The notes under the pieces are model-generated. The model saw nothing but the letters and a program-made list of their open reading frames with translations, was not told the origin of the DNA and did no database searches. DNA of 64,000 bases. Origin: Streptomyces sp. GKU 895. GTDB taxonomy: Bacteria; Actinomycetota; Actinomycetes; Streptomycetales; Streptomycetaceae. Positions 58,577 through 64,000 of the stretch are shown here, piece after piece. The position numbers and the translations under genes were made by a program. How positions within the stretch are numbered: the stretch's first letter is position 1; the number at the start of each line of letters is the position of its first letter. The stretch covers positions 39,296-103,295 of the forward strand of contig MWJO01000016.1 of NCBI GenBank assembly GCA_002027195.1, read 5' to 3'.

Positions 58577-58605
58577 GCTTGTTGCAAGTAACTTGCAACA
58601 ACAAG
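58577..58605. promoter_or_regulatory. Nur-type operator upstream of sodF
   Basis: TTGCAA (58582-58587), five bases, TTGCAA (58593-58598) sits inside a longer palindrome: GTTGCAAGT-A-ACTTGCAAC at 58581-58599, with GCTTGT and ACAAGC at its flanks (58577-58582 and 58600-58605). The published Nur box is TTGCAA-N5-TTGCAA. It lies 18-46 bp upstream of the sodF start. Confidence 0.88.
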
Positions 58606-58615
58606 CTAACAGCAA

Positions 58616-58646
58616 AAAGCCCCCGTGTGGATCACATGGGGGCTTT
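58616..58646 (-). terminator. Terminator of the amino-acid permease gene
   Basis: A 14-bp stem (AAAGCCCCCGTGTG at 58616-58629, with one G.T pair to 58633-58646) and a 3-base loop. The minus-strand 3' side reads into a T-tract, a classic intrinsic terminator, 18 bp beyond the permease stop. Confidence 0.9.
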
Positions 58647-58663
58647 CCGGCGCTCGGGTCGGG

Positions 58664-60043
58664 TCAGTTCGCGGCCCGCCTGCGCTGCCAGGCGTAGCCC
58701 GCCGCCGCCAGCGCCGCCGTCATGACGCCGGTCGAGTACAGCTGCACCCGGGTGTCCGCCTCCCGCGCCATCAGCACGAAGATCCCGGCCATCCCGGCCA
58801 GCGCCACCCACGTCAGCACCGGGAACGCCCACATCCGCACGGTCAGCCTCTCGGGCGTCTCCCGCTCCAGCCGCCGGCGCAGCCGCAGCTGCGAGACGGC
58901 GATGAAGACCCACACGACCAGGACGACCGCGCCGATCATGTTGAGCAGCCAGGAGAAGACGTCGTCCGGGCGCCAGTAGCTCAGCACCACGCACCCGAAC
59001 CCGAACACCGACGAGGCCAGTACGGCGACCCGCGGCACCCCGCCCGACACCCGGCCCAGCGCCTTCGGGCCCTGTCCGCGCTCCACCAGGGAGTAGGCGA
59101 TGCGCGAGGAGCCGTAGATGTTGGCGTTCATCGCGGACAGCAGGGCGACCAGGACGACCACGTTCATGAGCTGTCCGGCGCCCGGGATGCCGAGGGAGTC
59201 GAGGGCGGCGACGTACGGACCCTTCTCCGTCACGGCCGCGGAGTCCCACGGGACCAGCGTCACGATGACCGCCATCGAGCCGATGTAGAACAGCGCGATG
59301 CGCCACATGGCCGTGCGGACCGCGCTCGCCACGCCCTTGACCGGGTTCTCCGACTCCGCCGCCGCGATGGTGACCGTCTCCAGGCCGCCGTACGCGAAGA
59401 TCGAGGCGAGGACGCCGATGATCAGCCCCTCGCCGCCGTTTGGCAGGAACTCCGTCAGGTGACTCGTCCCCGGCGCGTCCGTGCCCGGCAGCACGCCCGC
59501 GATCGCCAGCACCCCCAGCACCAGGAACAGGCTGATCGCCCCGACCTTCAGCGCCGCGAACCAGAACTCGAACTCACCGAAGTTCTTCACGGCGGCCAGG
59601 TTCGTCGCGCAGAACACCAACATGAACAGGGCGACCCACGCCCACTCCGGCGTCCCGGGCAGCCACCCGGTCACGATCTTCGCCGCGCCGATGCCCTCCA
59701 GGCCCACGGCCGTGCAGAGCAGCACCCAGAACGACCAGCCGGCGGTGAAGCCCGCCCAGGGGCCGATCGCGCGCTCGGCGTGCGCGGAGAAGGAGCCGGA
59801 CGACGGATAGGCGGCCGACATCTCGCCCAGCATCCGCATCACCAGCATCACGAGGAGCCCGGACAGCGTGTAGGCGAGGACGATCGACGGGCCGGCGGCG
59901 GCGATGCCCGCCCCGGAGCCCACGAACAGACCCGCGCCGATGACCCCGCCGAGGGCGATCATCGACAGATGGCGCTGCTTGAGGCCGTGGGAGAGGGCGG
60001 CGTCGGGCTCGGGCGGGGCCCCGACGGGGGTGGTGCTGGGCAT
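58664..60043 (-). CDS. Amino-acid permease (APC/AAT family)
   Basis: A 459-residue twelve-helix transporter of the AAT family (GabP/AnsP/AroP group). The start MPSTTPVGAPPEPDAALSHG is followed by the signature HLSMIALGGVIGAGLFVGSG. Other marks: SFSAHAERAIGPWAGFTAGW and EGLIIGVLASIFAYGGLETV. It imports an amino acid with protons; the specificity is not visible. It is separated from sodF by a terminator and from the dioxygenase operon by another. Confidence 0.92.
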   Translation of the reverse strand: MPSTTPVGAPPEPDAALSHGLKQRHLSMIALGGVIGAGLFVGSGAGIAAAGPSIVLAYTLSGLLVMLVMRMLGEMSAAYPSSGSFSAHAERAIGPWAGFTAGWSFWVLLCTAVGLEGIGAAKIVTGWLPGTPEWAWVALFMLVFCATNLAAVKNFGEFEFWFAALKVGAISLFLVLGVLAIAGVLPGTDAPGTSHLTEFLPNGGEGLIIGVLASIFAYGGLETVTIAAAESENPVKGVASAVRTAMWRIALFYIGSMAVIVTLVPWDSAAVTEKGPYVAALDSLGIPGAGQLMNVVVLVALLSAMNANIYGSSRIAYSLVERGQGPKALGRVSGGVPRVAVLASSVFGFGCVVLSYWRPDDVFSWLLNMIGAVVLVVWVFIAVSQLRLRRRLERETPERLTVRMWAFPVLTWVALAGMAGIFVLMAREADTRVQLYSTGVMTAALAAAGYAWQRRRAAN

Positions 60044-60089
60044 GAGCGCGGTTCGTCCAGTACGTGAGACGGCAAAACGCCCACAGTCT

Positions 60090-60123
60090 GGGCGGCCTCT
60101 CCGCTCAGAAGGAGAGGCCGCCC
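60090..60123 (-). terminator. Terminator of the organosulfur operon
   Basis: A perfect 13-bp stem (GGGCGGCCTCTCC at 60090-60102 with complement at 60111-60123), loop 8 bases, 32 bp beyond the TauD-type gene stop. Confidence 0.9.
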
Positions 60124-60154
60124 ACTATGCGGACGTCGGCCGTACAGGCTGTGA

Positions 60155-61045
60155 CTAGGCGGCCACGCTCGTGTAGTGCGAGGCGTCGCCCTCCACCGAG
60201 TAGCTCTCCTTGCCCTCGATGCCGACCGGGATGTCACCGGCGACGGTCACCCGGTGCAGCCGACGGGCCTGGCGGTCGTAGTTGTCGACGGCGTAGTGCT
60301 GGGTGATGCGGTTGTCGAAGAGGACCAGCTGGTTCGGCGACCAGCGGTGGCGCAGGATGTGCTCCGGCTTGACCACGTACGACTGGAGCAGGTCCAGCAG
60401 CGTGCGCGACTCCGTCACCGACAGGCCCACGATGCGCTGCGCGAACCCGCCGATGAACAGGCCGCGTTCACCGGTCAGCGGGTGGACGCGGACCACGGGG
60501 TGCGCCGTGCGGTACTTGATCGACGTGAACTGGGCGCGCTGGGCGGCCTTCTTCTCGTCGATGTCCTCCGCCGGCACGGCGTAGTCGTAGTCGTTGGTGT
60601 GCTCGGCCCACAGTGTGTCCGCCAGCCGGCGCAGCGGCTCCGGCAGACTCCGGTACGCCGCCGCGGAGTTGGTGATCAGGGTCTCGCCGCCGTACGGCGG
60701 GAGCGTGATGCTGCGCAGGGTGCTGGCCTGCGGCGGGTTGAGGACGAAGGTGACGTCCGTGTGCCAGTGGCTGGCGCTGCCCTGCTCGCTGTCGACGGGC
60801 AGCACGTTCGCCGCGCCCGCGACGGCGGGCACCGTCGGGTGGGCGGTGGTGAGGTCGCCGAAGTGGCGGGCGAAGGCCTGCTGGCCCTCGTCGTCGAGGT
60901 GCACGTCGTCGAAGACGAGCGCCTTGTGGACGTTGAGCGCCTCGCGCAGGGCGGCGACGGTCTCGCCGTCCAGCGGCTTGGCGATGTCCACGCCGGAGAC
61001 CTGGGCGCCGATGTGGGCGGTGACCTTGCGGATGTCGAGCGTCAT
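60155..61045 (-). CDS. TauD/TfdA-family Fe(II)/2-oxoglutarate dioxygenase
   Basis: A 296-residue dioxygenase. Iron ligands: HWHTDVTFV (H-x-D) and the distal His in LHRVTVAGD, with the 2-oxoglutarate Arg nearby (RQARRLHRV). Taurine dioxygenase and relatives oxidise the carbon next to a sulfonate or sulfate ester. ATG 61045 (MTLDIRKVTAHIGAQVSGVD) is the family start. It lies 14 bp after the monooxygenase stop and is the last gene of the operon. It should release sulfite or sulfate from an organosulfur compound. Confidence 0.9.
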   Translation of the reverse strand: MTLDIRKVTAHIGAQVSGVDIAKPLDGETVAALREALNVHKALVFDDVHLDDEGQQAFARHFGDLTTAHPTVPAVAGAANVLPVDSEQGSASHWHTDVTFVLNPPQASTLRSITLPPYGGETLITNSAAAYRSLPEPLRRLADTLWAEHTNDYDYAVPAEDIDEKKAAQRAQFTSIKYRTAHPVVRVHPLTGERGLFIGGFAQRIVGLSVTESRTLLDLLQSYVVKPEHILRHRWSPNQLVLFDNRITQHYAVDNYDRQARRLHRVTVAGDIPVGIEGKESYSVEGDASHYTSVAA

Positions 61046-61059
61046 GACGGTCAGTCCTT

Positions 61060-62393
61060 TCAGACCAGGGTGGCGGTGTACTGGTTGGCGGGGCGGGGGA
61101 GGCCGTAGCGCTCCCGCAGGGTGCGGCGCGGCCCGTACTCCTCGCGGAGCAGGCCACGGGCGCGCAGGATCGGGACGACGTGGTCGACGAAGAGGTCGAG
61201 GCCGGAGGGCAGTACGGCCGGCATGATGTTGAAGCCGTCGGCGGCGCCGAGCGTGAACCACCGCTCGATCGCGTCGGCGACCTGCTCGGCGTCCCGGCGA
61301 AGGTGAGATGCCCGCGCCCGCCGCCGAGCCGCCCGATCAGCCGCCGTACGGTGAGCCGCTCGCGCCGGGCCAGTTCGACGACCAGCGTGTACCGGCTCTT
61401 GGCGCCCTCGATGGCGTCCTCGGAGGGCAGGTCGGCGGGGAGCTCGGCATCCAACTCCAGGGTTCCGGCGGGCAGCTGGAAGAGGCGTTCCAGATTGGCC
61501 ACCCCGTGCTCGTGCACGATGTGGTCCTCCAGCTCCTGCTCCGCCGCCCGCGCCTCGGCCTCCGTCGAGCCGATGACCGGGACGATGCCGGGCAGCACCT
61601 TCAGGTGCTCGGGGTCGCGACCCGCCCGCACCACACGGGACTTGAGATCGGCGTAGAAGTCCTGCGCGTCCTTCAGGGTCTGCTGGGCGGTGAACACCGC
61701 CTCCGCGTACCGGGCCGCGAACGCCTTGCCGTCCTCGCTGGAGCCCGCCTGCACGAGGAGCGGGTAACCCTGCGGCGAACGCGGGACGTTGAGGGCGCCC
61801 TCGACACTGAAGTACGTGCCCTGGTGCCGGGGCGGGTGGATCTTCGTGTCGTCGCCCCAGACGCCGGACGCCTTGTCGGCGACGATCGCGTCGTCCTCCC
61901 AGCTGTCCCAGAGCTTCAGCGCCACGTCCAGGAACTCGGCCGCCCGCGCGTACCGTTCGGCGTGCGCGGGTTCCGCGGCGAGGCCGAAGTTGCGGGCCGC
62001 CTCGGCCCCGGCGGTCGTGACGATGTTCCAGCCCGCCCGGCCGCCGCTGATGATGTCGAGCGAGGCGAACTTGCGGGCCAGGTTGTAAGGAGAGTTGTAG
62101 GACGTCGACGCGGTGGCGATCAGGCCGATGTGCTCGGTCGCCGTCGCCAGCGCGGTGAGCAGCGTCAGCGGCTCCAGGGCACCCGCGGGCCGCTGCGAGA
62201 CCGAGCCCCACAACTGCGGGCCGTCGGCGAGGAAGAGCGAGTCGAAGGTGCCGCGCTCGGCGATCCGGGCCAGCCGGACGTAGTGCTCCAGCTCGACATG
62301 CGCGTACGGGTCGCTCTCCGGGAGCCGCCAGGAGGCCTCGTGGTGGCCGGTGTTCATGAGGAAGGCGTTGAGATGCAGCTGTCTGGTGGTCAT
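61060..62393 (-). CDS. FMN-dependent monooxygenase (NtaA/DszA-type, one-base frameshift)
   Basis: A bacterial luciferase-like flavin monooxygenase, 444 residues once a base is added near 61290, joining HLTFAGTP to EQVADAIERWFTLGAADGFN. It has RPAGALEPLTLLTALATATE and NIVTTAGAEAARNFGLA, typical of the NtaA/SnaA/DszA group. It needs reduced FMN from a separate reductase, not seen here. Together with the TauD-type enzyme and an SsuBC-type transporter it suggests desulfonation or desulfurisation of an imported compound. ATG 62393 follows GGAGGA at nine bases. Confidence 0.88.
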
Positions 62394-62434
62394 CGGTGGT
62401 GCTCCTCCGGGGGGAAACCCAGGTCGGTGGTCAT
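62390..62434 (-). other. Mini-ORF 2 upstream of the monooxygenase
   Basis: A 14-codon ORF (MTTDLGFPPEEHHR) starts at an ATG that overlaps the stop of mini-ORF 1 as ATGA. Its own stop overlaps the monooxygenase start as ATGA. Each start has a GGAGGA ribosome site about 8-9 bases away. Its first residues copy those of the monooxygenase (MTT). Confidence 0.5.
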
Positions 62435-62451
62435 GCGTGGTCCTCCGTCAC
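62429..62451. repeat. Direct repeat of an RBS-ATGA junction, copy 1
   Basis: A 23-bp stretch, 22 of 23 identical to 62464-62486, offset 35 bp. It contains a GGAGG ribosome site and the ATGA junction. It is part of a tandem duplication between the ATPase and monooxygenase genes. Confidence 0.8.
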
Positions 62452-62469
62452 GACGAGGCCGGGGGTCAT
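62431..62469 (-). other. Mini-ORF 1 after the ATPase gene
   Basis: A 12-codon ORF ([12 protein letters not shown]) starts inside the ATPase stop (ATGA). Its last six codons (VTEDHA) nearly repeat the last six of the ATPase (VTEAHA), so it looks like a duplicated gene end. Confidence 0.5.
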
Positions 62470-62486
62470 GCGTGGGCCTCCGTCAC
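62464..62486. repeat. Direct repeat of an RBS-ATGA junction, copy 2
   Basis: The copy at the natural 3' end of the ATPase gene. It includes the ATPase stop codon. Confidence 0.8.
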
Positions 62487-63200
62487 TCCGAGCGCCTTCA
62501 GCAGCCGCTCGCGGTACTCGCCCAGCAGCGGATCGCGGTACGACCGCGGATGCGGGCGCTCGATCGCCAGGTCGAGGCCGATCCGCCCCTCCTCCAGCAC
62601 CAGCACCCGGTCGGCCAGCACGATCGCCTCGTCCACGTCGTGCGTGACCAGCAGCACCGACGGCCGGTGCCGCTCCCACAGCTCCCGCAGCAGGGCGTGC
62701 ATCTTGATCCGGGTCAGCGCGTCCAGCGCCCCGAACGGCTCGTCGGCGAGCAGCAGTTCGGGCTCCCGGACCAGCGACCGGGCCAGCGCCGCCCGCTGCG
62801 CCTCCCCGCCGGACAGCTCGTTCGGCCAGGCCCGTTCCCGCCCCTTGAGCCCCACCTCTTCGAGGGCGGCCCGTCCCTTGTCCGTGCCGTCCGCGCCCTT
62901 CGTGCCCAGCAGGACGTTGTCCAGGACCCGGCGCCAGGGCAGCAGCCGCGAGTCCTGGAAGACCACCGATATCCGCTCGGGGGCGGTGAGCTGCCCGCTC
63001 CCGGCGACCTCGTGGTCCAGGCCCGCGATCGCCCGCAGCAACGTGCTCTTGCCGGAGCCGCTGTGCCCGAGGAGGGCCACGAACTGCCCGGCCGGGATGT
63101 CCAGGTCGACGCCGTCGAGGACCGTACGGCCGTCGAACGAGCGCGTGAGGCCGCGGAGTCGGACTGCGGACCGGGTCAGCTGCTCAGTGTGCGTCGCCAC
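62466..63200 (-). CDS. ABC transporter ATP-binding protein (SsuB/TauB type)
   Basis: A 244-residue ATPase of nitrate/sulfonate/taurine importers. Walker [13 protein letters not shown]-loop [17 protein letters not shown], signature LSGGEAQR, Walker [13 protein letters not shown] and H-loop VTHDVDEA are intact. The LLPW motif after the Q-loop is typical of SsuB. GTG at 63200 lies 25 bp inside the permease gene, so the two overlap. It pairs with the permease just upstream. Confidence 0.92.
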   Translation of the reverse strand: MATHTEQLTRSAVRLRGLTRSFDGRTVLDGVDLDIPAGQFVALLGHSGSGKSTLLRAIAGLDHEVAGSGQLTAPERISVVFQDSRLLPWRRVLDNVLLGTKGADGTDKGRAALEEVGLKGRERAWPNELSGGEAQRAALARSLVREPELLLADEPFGALDALTRIKMHALLRELWERHRPSVLLVTHDVDEAIVLADRVLVLEEGRIGLDLAIERPHPRSYRDPLLGEYRERLLKALGVTEAHA

Positions 63201-64000
63201 GACAGCACCCTCCGTTCGATGAGGCGGACCGCGCTGTCGGAGACCAGGCCGAAGACGCCGTAGACGACCAGGCCGACGAGGATGACGTCCGACTGGCCGT
63301 AGTTCTGGGCCTGGAACATCATGTAGCCGAGTCCGCTGGTGGCGTTGATCTGCTCCAGCACGACCAGGCCGAGCCAGGAACCGGTGACGCCGAGCCGGAG
63401 TCCCACGAAGAATCCGGGCAGCGCGCCGGGGATGACGATCTGCCGGATGAACTGGAACCGGTTCAGCCCCTGCACCTCGGCGAGTTCGACGAACCGGCTG
63501 TCGATACCGGCCAGCGCGGCATGGGTGTTGAGGTAGATCGGGATGTAGACGACGATCGCGATGATGGCGATCTTGAAGGTCTCGCCGATGCCCAGCCAGA
63601 GGATGAACAGCGGGATCAGACCGAGGGTGGGGATCGCCCGGTTGAGGTTCACCGTCCCGTCGATCAGCGCCTCACCGATCCGGCTCAGCCCGGCCGCCAG
63701 CGCCAGTGCGATCCCGGCGACCAGGCCGATCGCGAAGCCGGAGGCGGCCCGCTGGAGCGAGGTCAGGATGTCGTCCGGCAGGGTGCCCGCGGTCCACAGC
63801 CGGGCGCCCGTCTTCAGCACGGTCCAGGGCGCCGGGATCGCCCCCGGGTCCAGCCGGCCGGCCGCGGAGGCGGCGGCCCACAGGGCGAGCAGCAGCACCG
63901 GGCCGATGAGCCGGTGGCGGGCAGCCGCCGGCCTGGGGAGAGGCCGCGGCGCTTGCGGCGCACCGCAGGCGGGGCCTCGGTGACGGCCGGGGCCGTCGTC
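63176..64000 (-). CDS. ABC transporter permease (SsuC type), 5' end outside window, probable frameshift
   Basis: Permease of sulfonate/nitrate-type importers. The open frame covers 240 residues from [20 protein letters not shown] to WRRTLSS, with six helices and the EAA-like loop [20 protein letters not shown]. Upstream of about 63915 a different frame reads [20 protein letters not shown], the expected basic cytoplasmic N-terminus; adding one base there (ACCGGCTC) joins them as TRLIGPV. So the gene probably starts beyond 64000. The binding protein for this transporter is not in the window. Confidence 0.82.
   Translation of the reverse strand, partial: DDGPGRHRGPACGAPQAPRPLPRPAAARHRLIGPVLLLALWAAASAAGRLDPGAIPAPWTVLKTGARLWTAGTLPDDILTSLQRAASGFAIGLVAGIALALAAGLSRIGEALIDGTVNLNRAIPTLGLIPLFILWLGIGETFKIAIIAIVVYIPIYLNTHAALAGIDSRFVELAEVQGLNRFQFIRQIVIPGALPGFFVGLRLGVTGSWLGLVVLEQINATSGLGYMMFQAQNYGQSDVILVGLVVYGVFGLVSDSAVRLIERRVLSWRRTLSS

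Overview
The window is high-GC actinobacterial chromosome, almost certainly Streptomyces. The evidence is strong third-position G/C, many GTG starts, tight ATGA-coupled operons, and a gene set and order I recognise from Streptomyces (csnR-K chitosan-oligosaccharide operon, PknG cassette, malQ, pepN, asd, Ni-responsive sodF). I see no phage, integrase, insertion sequence, CRISPR array, rRNA or tRNA. It looks like core chromosome rather than an island.

Layout. 28-6539 (minus): a membrane sensor, a solute-binding protein, a coiled-coil protein and a PknG-type kinase, matching the mycobacterial glnX-glnH-pknG sensing cassette with one extra gene. 6899-13543 (minus): csnR-csnE-csnF-csnG-csnH-csnK, uptake and breakdown of chitosan oligosaccharides, with a palindromic operator ahead of csnR. 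13833-17001: a lipoprotein gene and a membrane-protein gene, an MscS channel and an HNH endonuclease. 17109-19690 (minus): PadR regulator, ABC ATPase and permease. 19890-22512: a repeat-bearing 67-residue protein, MalQ and a small membrane protein. 22668-28330: three regulator/target pairs (TetR with a flavin monooxygenase, MarR with two EamA exporters, and a LysR gene in pieces). 28545-36259: aminopeptidase N, a DUF1203 protein, aspartate-semialdehyde dehydrogenase, a TerD-repeat protein divergent from an ECF sigma factor and its partner. 36311-47534: a large secreted subtilisin, a CGNR regulator, VOC, FMN-binding and Nudix proteins, an exported phosphoesterase, an exported serine hydrolase and a glycosyltransferase. 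47618-52508: an AbiEi/DUF559-like protein, a second M1 aminopeptidase, a DsbA-like oxidoreductase and a zinc-ribbon protein. 52586-57793: two FGGY sugar kinases around a DeoR regulator, a histidine phosphatase and a PF04672 methyltransferase. 57912-64000 (minus): nickel-responsive Fe-superoxide dismutase, an amino-acid permease, and an organosulfur operon (ABC permease, ATPase, flavin monooxygenase, TauD-type dioxygenase) that runs off the end of the window.

A dominant technical feature is single-base indels. At least 18 otherwise intact genes or gene parts need a +1 or -1 correction, mostly in G/C runs, and the corrected lengths are all multiples of three. This points to uncorrected sequencing indels rather than real decay. 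The LysR gene at 27438-28330, with several shifts in 600 bp, is the only place where true decay is a serious alternative.

The most interesting non-genic signals are two mirror arrays of overlapping 16-bp palindromes between the TetR and monooxygenase genes, a 32-bp near-perfect palindrome in the MarR/EamA promoter, a duplicated RBS-ATGA module creating two mini-ORFs inside the organosulfur operon, and a Nur-type box ahead of sodF.
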